A DNA stretch of 32,165 bases from Alphaproteobacteria bacterium MarineAlpha5_Bin7 (GTDB taxonomy: Bacteria > Pseudomonadota > Alphaproteobacteria > HIMB59 > GCA-002718135). The DNA lies in assembly GCA_002938195.1 (NCBI GenBank), contig PTKX01000014.1, forward strand, positions 1-32,165, given 5' to 3'. Below, in pieces: positions 8,524 to 17,585 of this stretch (its first letter is position 1; the number at the start of each line of letters is the position of its first letter). The notes under the pieces were generated by a model that ran no database searches, had not been told where the DNA came from, and saw only the letters and a program-made list of their open reading frames with translations. A program made the translations under genes and the position numbers.

Positions 8524-9903
8524 TTAAATTGTTAACTTATTAACGTCTTTTGCAGTTAAATCTAAGGCTTTAGAGAAACGATCAATACAAATATCTATAT
8601 CCTCTTTTGTAATTGTTAATGGCGGTGAACACATCATTCCATCTCTCACAGCACGCATAATTAAATTATTATTCATGCAATGGTCTCTGCAAATATTGCC
8701 TACTTTACCTGTTGGTTCAAAGAATTCTTTTTGTTTTTTATTTTTAACTAATTCAACACCTACTAAAAGTCCTTGTCCTCTCACTTCTCCAACAAGTGGA
8801 TGATTTTCAAACTCTTTCATTCTTTTTTGTAAATAAGGAGCTATATTATTTTTAACATTTTCAATAATCTTTTCTTCTTTTAAAATTCTAATATTTTCTA
8901 TAGCAACTGCGCAAGGAACAGGATGACCTGAATAAGTATATCCATGATAAAATTCTCCACCTCTGTCTATAATAATATTAGAGACTTGATCACTTATTCC
9001 AATACCAGATAAAGGAAGATAGCCAGAAGTTATTCCTTTAGCGAATGTTATAATATCAGGTTCTATATTATAGAATTGAGAGCCAAACCATTCGCCAGTT
9101 CTTCCAAATCCGCAAATTACTTCATCGACGCATAATAAAATTTCATATTTTTTACATAATTTTTGTATTAATTGCCAATAATTAGGAGGTGGAATGATTA
9201 CACCACCAGCTCCTTGAATTGGCTCCCCTATAAAAGCTGCTATATTATCAGGTCCTATTTCATTAATCTTTTTTTCTACTTCACTTACCGCATAATTACA
9301 AAATTCACTCTCACTCATGTTTTTACCAAATTTATAATAATATGGAGGTGTTACATGCACAAAACCTGGTAAAGGTAAATCACCTTGTCCGTGCATAGCT
9401 TGCATACCTCCCAAGCTAGCTGAAGCCATTGTACTACCATGGTATGCGTAAGTTCTGCTGATGAAAGTTTTTTTATTTTTTTTACCTAAAATATCCCAAT
9501 ATCTTCGTACAAGTCTTACTAAAGTGTCATTAGATTCAGAGCCGCTAGAACCATAAAAAAATTTATTTATTCCTTTAGGTGTAATATCAGACAAAATTCT
9601 TGATAATTCTACAGAAGGTGTAGTAGCTGTTTTAAAAAAAGAGTTATAATAGGGCAACAAATCCATTTGTTGTTTTGCTACTTCTGATAATTCTTTTCTT
9701 CCATATCCAATATTAACGCACCATAAACCAGCCATCATATCAAGAAGTTTATTATTTTCGCTATCAGTTACATAAGTTCCTTTAGCTGAAACGATAATTT
9801 TAGAACCAGTATTATTTAAATCTTTATAATCAGTAAATGGATGTAGATGATGATCTGAATCAATTTTTTGCCATTGTGATGTATTTCTATTTGATAAATG
9901 CAT
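8524..9903 (-). CDS. Class III (omega-) aminotransferase, SpuC/taurine-pyruvate-like
   Basis: A 459-residue PLP enzyme that moves an amino group from an amine or omega-amino acid, often to pyruvate. Visible landmarks are GLWCVNIGYGRKEL, the cofactor loop YGSSGSESND, the YAYHGST stacking region, the LLCVDEVICGFGRTGEWFG block with the PLP-contacting Asp, and the catalytic lysine in ITFAKGITSGYLPLS (about residue 289). The start (HLHPFTDY) resembles putrescine-pyruvate and beta-alanine/taurine-pyruvate enzymes, so the amino donor is probably a polyamine or similar amine; the exact substrate is inference. It is transcribed after a possible small membrane protein gene and ends 65 bases before the EamA gene. 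Confidence 0.9.
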   Translation of the reverse strand: MHLSNRNTSQWQKIDSDHHLHPFTDYKDLNNTGSKIIVSAKGTYVTDSENNKLLDMMAGLWCVNIGYGRKELSEVAKQQMDLLPYYNSFFKTATTPSVELSRILSDITPKGINKFFYGSSGSESNDTLVRLVRRYWDILGKKNKKTFISRTYAYHGSTMASASLGGMQAMHGQGDLPLPGFVHVTPPYYYKFGKNMSESEFCNYAVSEVEKKINEIGPDNIAAFIGEPIQGAGGVIIPPPNYWQLIQKLCKKYEILLCVDEVICGFGRTGEWFGSQFYNIEPDIITFAKGITSGYLPLSGIGISDQVSNIIIDRGGEFYHGYTYSGHPVPCAVAIENIRILKEEKIIENVKNNIAPYLQKRMKEFENHPLVGEVRGQGLLVGVELVKNKKQKEFFEPTGKVGNICRDHCMNNNLIMRAVRDGMMCSPPLTITKEDIDICIDRFSKALDLTAKDVNKLTI

Positions 9904-9909
9904 TAATAA

Positions 9910-10047
9910 TTATTTTGAAAAAAAAACAGCAAGAAGTAGAGGAATAATCATTATTAAAGACATACTTGCCGAAGGATTAAATAGCCAATATAATAATCCT
10001 ATGCAAAATAAAATCATCCATAACTCATTTTTACGTAAAAAAATCAT
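9910..10047 (-). CDS. Possible small two-helix membrane protein (45 residues)
   Basis: A short reading frame fills the gap between the SRAP and aminotransferase genes. It starts MIFLRKNELWMILFCIGLLY and ends LLLAVFFSK. Two hydrophobic stretches (about residues 10-24 and 29-43) are separated by a short NPSAS turn, with positive charge at the N-terminus: a plausible helical hairpin. It stops 6 bases before the aminotransferase ATG, in the same direction. No strong ribosome binding site is visible. I recognise no family; it could be a chance frame in AT-rich DNA, but position and hydrophobic pattern favour a real gene. Confidence 0.4.
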   Translation of the reverse strand: MIFLRKNELWMILFCIGLLYWLFNPSASMSLIMIIPLLLAVFFSK

Positions 10048-10084
10048 AACATCTAGATAAACTTTTATAAAAAAAATACTATAT

Positions 10085-10735
10085 CTATTTTATTGGATTA
10101 ATACACTCAGGTGAATTATTTACTGGGCTATTCACAAATTTACTAATTTCATAAAATTCAAAATATTTTTCAATAATGGAAACAAAGTTAGTATCTAAAA
10201 ATTCATTATTGTTAGATTCAAGATATTCCTTAGATTCTTCTATAGAAAAAATAACTGGCATTCTGTGATGTATCTTAGTCAAAATATAATTTGCTGGTTT
10301 GGTTATTATAGAAAAAACTAATCTTTTGGATTTATAAAAATCTATATATTTCCATATACCGGCAAAAAAAATAGTTTCTTTTTCAGGTACATGAATAAAA
10401 TAAGGTTTTTTTATATTATTCTCTTTATGCCATTCATAATATCCATTTGCAGGTATAATACATTTTCTTTTTAAAAAAGAATCTTTAAAAATTAATTTAT
10501 TATTAATAGTTTCCAATCGTGAATTAATAACTAAATTTTCTTTTTGACTTTCTTTGTCGACAAATTTAAAACCCCAATCTGCCAATTCACAATTATTATC
10601 ATTATTTATTATGATTGTTTGCTGTGAAGGTGCAACATTATATGAATTAATATTTTTTAGATTATTTTTATCATTGATATCGAAAATATTTTTCAATTTC
10701 TTATTACTATTTAAGTTGATAAATCTTCCACACAT
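10085..10735 (-). CDS. SRAP domain protein (YedK/HMCES family), abasic-site DNA crosslinker
   Basis: A 216-residue SRAP protein. Family members remove the start methionine and use Cys2 to form a covalent crosslink with abasic sites in single-stranded DNA, shielding them. Cys2 is present (MCGRFINL). Other conserved blocks are YNVAPSQQTIII, NSRLET (the DNA-binding Asn), CIIPANGYYEWHK (the active-site Glu), and KIHHRMPVIFS (the His that assists ring opening). Length fits the family. Its ATG abuts the stop of the DUF4864-like gene (TAAATG), so the two may be coupled. E. coli YedK is not an essential gene, so retention in a compact genome is notable. Confidence 0.92.
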   Translation of the reverse strand: MCGRFINLNSNKKLKNIFDINDKNNLKNINSYNVAPSQQTIIINNDNNCELADWGFKFVDKESQKENLVINSRLETINNKLIFKDSFLKRKCIIPANGYYEWHKENNIKKPYFIHVPEKETIFFAGIWKYIDFYKSKRLVFSIITKPANYILTKIHHRMPVIFSIEESKEYLESNNNEFLDTNFVSIIEKYFEFYEISKFVNSPVNNSPECINPIK

Positions 10736-11194
10736 TTATGTTGACTTTGAAAGTAACATTGGTGGTGAAACACTTATTGTCATCCAACAATCTTTATAAT
10801 TTCCTTCAGTGAAAACTTTTTCTAAAATCCATCTAAAACCATATTGATTCCCGTTTTTATCAATAAGTTCTATAAAAAAAAATGCACTATTTTCATTAAT
10901 TTCAATTTCAATAATATTATGTTTATTATGATTAAGCATTATAATATACGCAGGCGAATACATCATCATACCAAATTTTTCTATTGGTCCGGTAAATTTT
11001 CGATTTGATGGATGAGCAAACTCCCATGTTTGAACTATTCCAGCATTTTCATAGGGATTGTTATTTTCTTGTAATGCAGATAGTTGTATTGAAATTACAT
11101 TTTCTGGTTCTATGTAGGGTGTTGGCTTGATAATTTCAGCACTTATTGTTGTAAAAACTAAACAAAAGAATGTAATTAATGTAAATAATCTCAT
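10736..11194 (-). CDS. Secreted DUF4864-like protein
   Basis: A 152-residue protein with an N-terminal signal peptide (about residues 1-19, ending FTTISA). The mature part has the pattern VISIQLSALQENN, then WEFAHPSNRKFTGPIEKFG and MMYSPAYIIMLNHN, which resembles DUF4864 proteins; that assignment is from memory of the pattern and is moderate. Function is unknown. It is probably periplasmic; there is one cysteine after the signal peptide (Cys138, in KDCWMTIS), and no lipobox. It is the first gene of a pair with the SRAP gene, zero bases apart, and starts 35 bases from the divergent LysE-type gene, so any promoters must be compact or overlap. Confidence 0.68.
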   Translation of the reverse strand: MRLFTLITFFCLVFTTISAEIIKPTPYIEPENVISIQLSALQENNNPYENAGIVQTWEFAHPSNRKFTGPIEKFGMMMYSPAYIIMLNHNKHNIIEIEINENSAFFFIELIDKNGNQYGFRWILEKVFTEGNYKDCWMTISVSPPMLLSKST

Positions 11195-11229
11195 ACAAGT
11201 AAATTAGCTCATTAATTTATAATATCAAC

Positions 11230-11829
11230 ATGAATTTAATAGATTTTGTTCAAGGATTTATAATTGCCAGTACTTTAATTATTGCAATTGGACCACAAAA
11301 TTTGTTTGTTATTAATCAAGGTTTAAAGAAAAAATTTATATTTATTACAGTATTATTTTGTAGTCTTTCAGATGCCCTACTCATAATCTTAGGAATTAAT
11401 TTATCAAAAATAATTATTAATTTAAACGTTCAATTAATAGATGTAATAAAAATAATAGGAGGGATTTGGCTATTATTATATGGTATATTTAAAATATACA
11501 AATCTAATAAACTGGTCAATATACCTGAATCAGAAGAAACAGAATATGATTTATATAAAACATTAAGTGTAATTTTTTTTATAACTTATGCAAATCCACA
11601 TGTATATTTAGATACTGTAATTTTAATAGGATCAATATCTTCAAATTTTGATGATAAATTTTTATTTGGATTGGGTGCGATCTTTGCAAGCTTTTTATTT
11701 TTCTTTAGTTTAGGATATTTATCAAAATTATCATCAAAATATATTTATTCAACAAAAACTTGGTTTTGGATTGATTTAATTTTTGGAATATTAATGATTA
11801 TATATGGATTGTATTTTATATTTTTTTAA
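11230..11829 (+). CDS. LysE/ArgO family amino acid exporter
   Basis: A 199-residue inner-membrane exporter with about six helices. The N-terminal block GFIIASTLIIAIGPQNLFVI followed by NQGL is the LysE/ArgO signature, which distinguishes it from RhtB proteins; the second conserved region is ITYANPHVYLDTVILIGSIS. Family members export basic amino acids such as lysine and arginine; the substrate here is inferred. No regulator (LysG/ArgP) is adjacent. Its 3' end overlaps the end of the large fusion gene on the opposite strand by 14 bases. Confidence 0.88.
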   Translation: MNLIDFVQGFIIASTLIIAIGPQNLFVINQGLKKKFIFITVLFCSLSDALLIILGINLSKIIINLNVQLIDVIKIIGGIWLLLYGIFKIYKSNKLVNIPESEETEYDLYKTLSVIFFITYANPHVYLDTVILIGSISSNFDDKFLFGLGAIFASFLFFFSLGYLSKLSSKYIYSTKTWFWIDLIFGILMIIYGLYFIFF

Positions 11830-14827
11830 AAAATTCAGATAATTTTTCACATACAAAATCAACATCCGCTTTATTGAAAACAAGGGGTGGTTTTATTTTA
11901 ATAACATTATTATAAGGACCATCTGTGCTTAATAAAATGCCATTATTTTTCATAAAATTAATAATTTTTTTTGCTAAATTAGCACTTGGTTTTAAATTGT
12001 CATAATTCTCAATTATATCAATTCCTAAAAATAATCCTCTACCCCTAACGTCACTAATATACTTTTTATTTTTATTTCTTATTTTTAATAATTTATTAAA
12101 AAAATATTTTCCAACTTGATAAGCATTTTTTTGAAGTTTTTTATTTTCTATAACCTCAAGAACTGCATAACCTACAGCACAAGATACTGGATTTCCTCCA
12201 AAAGAATTAAAATATTCCATACCATTATTAAAGGCAGTGGCAATTTTTTCAGTTGTTACAACTGCAGCTAATGGATGTCCATTACCCATTGGTTTTCCTA
12301 ATGTTACTATATCCGGTATTACTTTGTGTTCTTGGAAAGACCAGAAGTCGCTACCAACTCTGCCAAAACCTGTTTGAACTTCATCAATAATACAAAGAGC
12401 TTTATTTTTTCTAATTTCTAAAAATATTTTTTTTAAATAATTTTTTGGAATAACTACCTGACCTCCGCAACCCAAAATACTTTCCGCAAATAGACAAGAT
12501 ATTTTTTTATCTTTTGCAATTCTTTGAATCTCTTTAATGGCATCATCTATATATTTTTCAGACCAATTCTTATCTTTATATTTCCATTTACCTCTAATAG
12601 GTTCTGGCATATCTAAAATATGGACATAATCTTTTTGCCCTAATCCACCTTTTCCTTTAAATTTGTAGGGACTTAAGTCTATGAGAGAATTTGTATGACC
12701 ATGATAAGCATTATCAATTACAAAAACATCTTTAGCTTTTGTATAAGTTTGTGCAATACGGTATGCAAGATCATTAGCTTCAGATCCAGTACAAACAAAA
12801 AATATTTTATTTAATTTTTTTGGAAATTTACTTAGTAATTTATCACTATATTTATTTATTATATTGTATAAATATCTTGTATTTGTATTAAGTTTTAAGT
12901 TTTGTCTTACAAGTGAATTATGAATATGAACATTTGAATGACCAACATGTGAAATATTATTTACACAATCTAAATATCTTCTTCCATATCTATCAAAGAA
13001 GAACTGATCTTTGGCTTCAAGCATGTGAAGGGGCTTGTCGTATGAAATAGAAAAATTTTTAGAAATGTTCTTTTTTCTTTTCTTTAAAATATTTTCAAAA
13101 TTAATATTATTTGAAAAAAAAGAATCAGGAATACCTAATATAAAATTCGGATCGGGAGATATTTTAGACCAAATATCAATTAAAAATTCTTCACCAACAC
13201 CGGGAAAATTTTCTTTATTGTTCATTAAATCTAAAATTATTTGAAAATGTAAATGTGGAAGCCAATTACCATTTTCACTGGTCTTACCTATTTTACCTAT
13301 CCAATCGCCCTTTTTAATTTTTTTACCAATCTTTAATTTTGAAAATGTAATTTTTGAAAGATGACCGTAAAGTGTATAAAATTTAATGTTTTTATGTTTA
13401 TGTTCTAACACAAGTGTTGGACCATAATCATATTTAAAGCTATTATTTTCAAGAATTACAATCTTTCCATCAATTGGTGAATATAAGCTAGTTCCTTGAT
13501 TTATAAAAATATCTATTCCCAAATGAATATCCCGTCTTCTATTCTCATCTAATAAAGAAGCAAAGTTTGTACCTTTATATACCTTTCTTTTTTCCTTGTA
13601 TAATCCAATGCCTACTTTTGAATTATCTTTGGAATATACTTTTTTCATTCTTTTATTTATTTCTTGATTATTTGGATTACCTTTTAATAAAGAAGATTGA
13701 GAATCTAATTTTAAAATTGATTTGTTTATATCTAGTAAATGAAAATTAAAAATATTATCAAATTTAGTATTTTTTAAATATGATATTATATTATTATAGT
13801 TTTTTAAAATTGGAAAACCGCATATATTTTTAATTATATAAATTAAAAAATTAGTTGGTATTTTATTTAATTTTTCTAATAGATTCCAAGCATCTTGTTC
13901 ACTGATACTTAAATATTGATTTGATGGATATTTATTTCTTTGTTTCTTAGCCATCACAACTGTGATCATTAGTCTTGATTTAGATAAAGAAATTAAAGAA
14001 TAAATTTCATCTTCACTAATTGGAAATTTTTTATGATATGCTAAAATAATATTTTTTAAAGTAGAAAATATATTTTTATTATTCATTAATGCATACGAAA
14101 GGCATATTGCAAGATCATTGATTGTTGGACCGTAAATTGAGTCACCATAGTCTAATAATCCATTAATTTTATTATTTTTAACAACTAAATTATAATTGTT
14201 AGGATCAGAATGAGTAATTGAATATCTTAAATTTTTTAAATTATTCTTTACATATTCTTCATATTCAGAAAAAGCTTTTAATAAAATAGATTTATTTTTA
14301 CCCGAAAAGATATTTATTTCTTTTTTTATCCAATCTATATCAGCAGGGTTCCAAATAAATTTTCTAAGACCTATTGGATCTATAAAAGATTTAAATTGTA
14401 TTGAAGTATTCGCTAGTAAACTTCCTAAGGAATTTTCAATTTTTTCATTACTTTTAATATCACCATACATCTGACCATCAATAAAAGAAAGAATCCTAAC
14501 AAAACATTCTCTATTTTTTTTATCTATATATTTGACAATTTTACTATGATATATTTTTGGAATATATTTTTTTAAATTATTATTTTTTCTTAAGTGTTTT
14601 ATTAATCTATCTTGATAATTTAAGATATCTAATTTTTCTGATGGATTAGATATTTTTAGTACATAATTTTTTTTATTTTTTATTGAAATTATATAATTAA
14701 TATCTCTTTCACTATTAAGTTTTTTAAGATGAAAGGCTTTGTTCCTCAAAAAAGAAAAATTTGTTTTTAACCATCTAATTAGTTGCTTATTATCAATTAT
14801 AGGTGGATGAACATCAAAAACTGACAT
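11816..14827 (-). CDS. Triple-fusion protein: APH-type kinase, M23 peptidase-like domain, class III aminotransferase-like phospholyase
   Basis: About 1003 residues (1016 if started at 14866; ATGs also lie at 14845 and 14827, and 14827 best fits the expected N-terminus [11 protein letters not shown]). Domain 1 is an aminoglycoside-phosphotransferase-like kinase: [10 protein letters not shown] catalytic loop (near 14212) and [11 protein letters not shown] metal-binding loop. Domain 2 is M23-like: HLGIDIF (near 13525), YTLYGHLSK and LPHLHFQ (near 13252), with its metal ligands kept. Domain 3 is a class III PLP fold: [31 protein letters not shown], and lysine in [10 protein letters not shown] (near 12295). 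Related human proteins are hydroxylysine kinase and the phospholyases ETNPPL and PHYKPL, so a phosphorylate-then-eliminate pathway for an amino alcohol is a reasonable inference. The role of the M23 domain is unclear. Confidence 0.9.
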   Translation of the reverse strand: MSVFDVHPPIIDNKQLIRWLKTNFSFLRNKAFHLKKLNSERDINYIISIKNKKNYVLKISNPSEKLDILNYQDRLIKHLRKNNNLKKYIPKIYHSKIVKYIDKKNRECFVRILSFIDGQMYGDIKSNEKIENSLGSLLANTSIQFKSFIDPIGLRKFIWNPADIDWIKKEINIFSGKNKSILLKAFSEYEEYVKNNLKNLRYSITHSDPNNYNLVVKNNKINGLLDYGDSIYGPTINDLAICLSYALMNNKNIFSTLKNIILAYHKKFPISEDEIYSLISLSKSRLMITVVMAKKQRNKYPSNQYLSISEQDAWNLLEKLNKIPTNFLIYIIKNICGFPILKNYNNIISYLKNTKFDNIFNFHLLDINKSILKLDSQSSLLKGNPNNQEINKRMKKVYSKDNSKVGIGLYKEKRKVYKGTNFASLLDENRRRDIHLGIDIFINQGTSLYSPIDGKIVILENNSFKYDYGPTLVLEHKHKNIKFYTLYGHLSKITFSKLKIGKKIKKGDWIGKIGKTSENGNWLPHLHFQIILDLMNNKENFPGVGEEFLIDIWSKISPDPNFILGIPDSFFSNNINFENILKKRKKNISKNFSISYDKPLHMLEAKDQFFFDRYGRRYLDCVNNISHVGHSNVHIHNSLVRQNLKLNTNTRYLYNIINKYSDKLLSKFPKKLNKIFFVCTGSEANDLAYRIAQTYTKAKDVFVIDNAYHGHTNSLIDLSPYKFKGKGGLGQKDYVHILDMPEPIRGKWKYKDKNWSEKYIDDAIKEIQRIAKDKKISCLFAESILGCGGQVVIPKNYLKKIFLEIRKNKALCIIDEVQTGFGRVGSDFWSFQEHKVIPDIVTLGKPMGNGHPLAAVVTTEKIATAFNNGMEYFNSFGGNPVSCAVGYAVLEVIENKKLQKNAYQVGKYFFNKLLKIRNKNKKYISDVRGRGLFLGIDIIENYDNLKPSANLAKKIINFMKNNGILLSTDGPYNNVIKIKPPLVFNKADVDFVCEKLSEFFKKI

Positions 14828-14846
14828 AAAAGGTATATAATTCATA

Positions 14847-15737
14847 ATGTTAAAATCTAAAAACATTTTCGTTTGTATAGGGGCAATTCATTACGATTAT
14901 TTAATAAATTTAAAAAAAAATATTATAAACTATAGAACAAATCCTGTAGTGCATCATAGTAGAATTGGAGGAGTTGCATATAATGTAGCAAAGATAATAT
15001 CAAATTTTGAAAAAATTGAATTTTACAGTTTAAAAATTAACAATGAATTAAAAAAATCAATATCCAAGAATATAAAAATAAAACAGGCAAATAGTAAAAC
15101 CTCAGATAGATATTACATCGCTATATCTGATAAAAATAATAATTTTTTATTAGGTCTCGCAAATACGGACATATATGAAGCTAGCAAAAATTTAAGAATA
15201 CCTAATATAACAAATAAATTTATAATTTTTGATCTTAATTTCCCAAAAAATTTTTTAGAAAAAACCATAAAAATACTTTCGCCTAAAAATAAGATAATCG
15301 TTTGTGCAACTTCTGTTTATAAAACTGATAAAATTAAGAAAATTATGAAATATATTGATATACTTTTTTTAAATAAAAGTGAGCTAATAAATCTAACAAA
15401 GGAAAATAGCATTATCAGTGGAATAAAAAATATTCAGCAAAAAAATAAAAATATTATGATTATTGTAACAAATTCTAAAAATAATGTCATTTATTCAAAT
15501 GGTAAAAAAATATTTAAAATAAAACCACCAAAAATAAAAATTAGAAATGAAAACGGTGCTGGTGATGCATTAGCTGGAATGATGTTGTTTTTGATTTCAC
15601 AAGGATATAAGGAAAAAGATATATTAAAATACTCAGTTGCATGTGGATCTTATTACGCAAGTGGAAAAATGTTAAATACAAAGAAAGATTTAATAAAAAT
15701 TAAAAATTTCTCTAAAAAAGTGATAATAAATTATTAA
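14847..15737 (+). CDS. psuK: PfkB family kinase, probable pseudouridine kinase
   Basis: A 296-residue ribokinase-fold (PfkB) sugar kinase. It starts with the usual beta strand (IFVCIGAIHYDYL), has the glycine-rich substrate loop GGVAYNVAKI and the C-terminal signature NENGAGDALAGMM, which holds the catalytic Asp in GAGD. The first residue of the usual D-T-x-G-A-G-D signature is Glu here. The gene is followed without a gap by psuG, and the PsuK/PsuG pair phosphorylates pseudouridine and then splits it to uracil and ribose 5-phosphate, which makes pseudouridine kinase the best call. The protein is very lysine/asparagine rich. Its ATG lies 20 bases from the preferred start of the divergent fusion gene, so almost no room exists for promoters between them. 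Confidence 0.85.
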   Translation: MLKSKNIFVCIGAIHYDYLINLKKNIINYRTNPVVHHSRIGGVAYNVAKIISNFEKIEFYSLKINNELKKSISKNIKIKQANSKTSDRYYIAISDKNNNFLLGLANTDIYEASKNLRIPNITNKFIIFDLNFPKNFLEKTIKILSPKNKIIVCATSVYKTDKIKKIMKYIDILFLNKSELINLTKENSIISGIKNIQQKNKNIMIIVTNSKNNVIYSNGKKIFKIKPPKIKIRNENGAGDALAGMMLFLISQGYKEKDILKYSVACGSYYASGKMLNTKKDLIKIKNFSKKVIINY

Positions 15738-16649
15738 ATGAAAAATTTAATTAAAATAAACAAAAGTGTTCAAGAAGCTATATCATTAAACAAACCTATT
15801 GTAGCGCTTGAAAGCACTCTTATTAGCCATGGATTGCCGTACCCTGATAATATTAAAGTAGCTAAAGAATCAATAATGGCTGTACAAGATAATGGAGCCG
15901 TAGCAGCGACTATTGGCATAATTAATGGAAAAATTAAAATTGGTTTATCTGAAGAAGATATTGAAATTCTTGCAAAAGATAAAAATGTTCAAAAAGTATC
16001 AAATCATAATTTTTCTTTATCTATATATAAAAAACAAAATGCTTCTACAACTGTTGCAAGCACTTTATCAATAGCGTCAATTTTTAATATTAAATTTTTT
16101 GCAACTGGTGGGATTGGAGGTGTTCATTTAAACGTAGATAAAACTTACGATATATCTGCAGATTTACATTCATTATCTGAAAATACTAATTATGTTATTT
16201 GCAGTGGGGCAAAATCAATATTAGACTTAAATAAAACTTTCGAACTTCTTGAGACATTATCAATAACAAGAGTTGGTTATAAAGCAAATTATATGCCTGG
16301 TTTTTGGTACCCTGAAACAGATAATAAGCTGGACAATAATTTTGATCAAATATCTGAAATATGCTCCTTTTTAAAAATAAATGAAAAGATGAAAAGAAAT
16401 AAATCAATTCTAATATTTAACAAGGTACCCAAAGAAAATGCATTAAAAAAAGTAAATGTTGATAATTGGATTAAGAAATCTATCAAAATAGCAAAGGAAA
16501 ATAAAATTAGTGGAAAAGATCTTACGCCGTTTTTAATTAATGAAATTAACAAAGAATCAAATAATCAAACCCTCAAAGCAAATATTTCCTTAATTATTAG
16601 CAATGCAGATTTAGCGGGTAAATTATCTAGAGAATTTTTTTCAAGTTAA
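15738..16649 (+). CDS. psuG: Pseudouridine-5'-phosphate glycosidase
   Basis: PsuG breaks the C-C glycosidic bond of pseudouridine 5'-phosphate to give uracil and ribose 5-phosphate. The 303-residue protein has the start PIVALESTLISHGLPYPDN (with the catalytic Glu), DNGAVAATIGIINGKIKIGL, KASTT-type substrate loop (here NASTTVAST), FFATGGIGGVHL, the metal-site region YDISADLHSL, and the catalytic lysine context CSGAKSILDL. It starts directly after the kinase stop (TAA then ATG), so the pair is one operon. Its 3' end overlaps the nucleoside hydrolase gene on the other strand by 9 bases. Identification is firm. Confidence 0.96.
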   Translation: MKNLIKINKSVQEAISLNKPIVALESTLISHGLPYPDNIKVAKESIMAVQDNGAVAATIGIINGKIKIGLSEEDIEILAKDKNVQKVSNHNFSLSIYKKQNASTTVASTLSIASIFNIKFFATGGIGGVHLNVDKTYDISADLHSLSENTNYVICSGAKSILDLNKTFELLETLSITRVGYKANYMPGFWYPETDNKLDNNFDQISEICSFLKINEKMKRNKSILIFNKVPKENALKKVNVDNWIKKSIKIAKENKISGKDLTPFLINEINKESNNQTLKANISLIISNADLAGKLSREFFSS

Positions 16650-17585
16650 TTTAGATAATTCATTTGAAAGAAGATCAAAAAATTTATTGGCATTTGCTTC
16701 TGTAATGACTTTACAATTAGGCTGTCTATTTGTAACACCTAACCAATCTACAACAGTTTTACCTCTAGTAAGTTCTGAATTTTCTTCAACTTGTACGTTT
16801 ACCAATTTTCCTTTAAATATTGTTTCATCAATTAAATATGCAATCACGCAGGGATCATGCAATGGCGATTCATCTATTTCGTAAAGCTGTCTATGGAATC
16901 GAGAATAAAAATTCATTAATTCAGCAAAAAATTTAGAAGATTTATTATTATTTTTTTTTATATTTTTAATGATTTCATCATTAACGTTAACTTTATGAGT
17001 GACATCTAGACCCATCATCGTAATTGGAATACCTGACTTCAAAACTATATTGGCAGCATGCGGATCAACATAAATATTAAATTCTGCCGATGGAGTTATA
17101 TTTCCAATACAAAGTGCAGCTCCACCCATAAAGACTATTTCTTTAATTTTTTCTTTAATGCTAGGATCTTTTTGTAAACTTAAAGCTATATTAGTAAGAG
17201 GTCCAGTTGGACATAAATATATCGGATCAATATATTTATGACATTCGTTAATTATAAAATCTACAGCATTTTCTTCCTGAATTTTATATGAAGAGTCAAC
17301 TATAATAGGATCGCCATCAGTATCTAATCCACTTTTGCCATGAACATGTGCAGCTGTGACTAAATCATAATTAATGGGTTTATTAGAACCTGCATAAATT
17401 TTAATATCTGTTCTATTTATAAGAGTGCATATTTTTAGAGCGTTTAGTTGAGTATTTTCAAGTGTAGAATTTCCACCTACACAAGTAATACCTAAAATTT
17501 CTATATTATTTGAAGCTGCTGCTAACATGATAGCTACTGCATCATCATGTCCAGGATCACAATCTAAAATAATTTTTTTAGTCAT
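16641..17585 (-). CDS. Nucleoside hydrolase (inosine-uridine preferring family)
   Basis: Hydrolyses the N-glycosidic bond of ribonucleosides to free base and ribose. The calcium-binding N-terminal motif is complete (ILDCDPGHDDAVAIML), followed by GITCVGGNSTLENT, the FMGGAAL segment, AEFNIYVDPHAANIVL, and the C-terminal DPCVIAYL with the active-site histidine just before it (LHDP). The length, about 315, is normal. The frame opens with a TTG at 17588, but the adjacent ATG at 17585 is a better start. It overlaps the upstream PhyH gene by 8 bases. Together with PsuG on the opposite strand this suggests nucleoside scavenging. Base specificity (purine or pyrimidine) cannot be read from the sequence. 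Confidence 0.93.
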   Translation of the reverse strand: MTKKIILDCDPGHDDAVAIMLAAASNNIEILGITCVGGNSTLENTQLNALKICTLINRTDIKIYAGSNKPINYDLVTAAHVHGKSGLDTDGDPIIVDSSYKIQEENAVDFIINECHKYIDPIYLCPTGPLTNIALSLQKDPSIKEKIKEIVFMGGAALCIGNITPSAEFNIYVDPHAANIVLKSGIPITMMGLDVTHKVNVNDEIIKNIKKNNNKSSKFFAELMNFYSRFHRQLYEIDESPLHDPCVIAYLIDETIFKGKLVNVQVEENSELTRGKTVVDWLGVTNRQPNCKVITEANANKFFDLLSNELSKLT

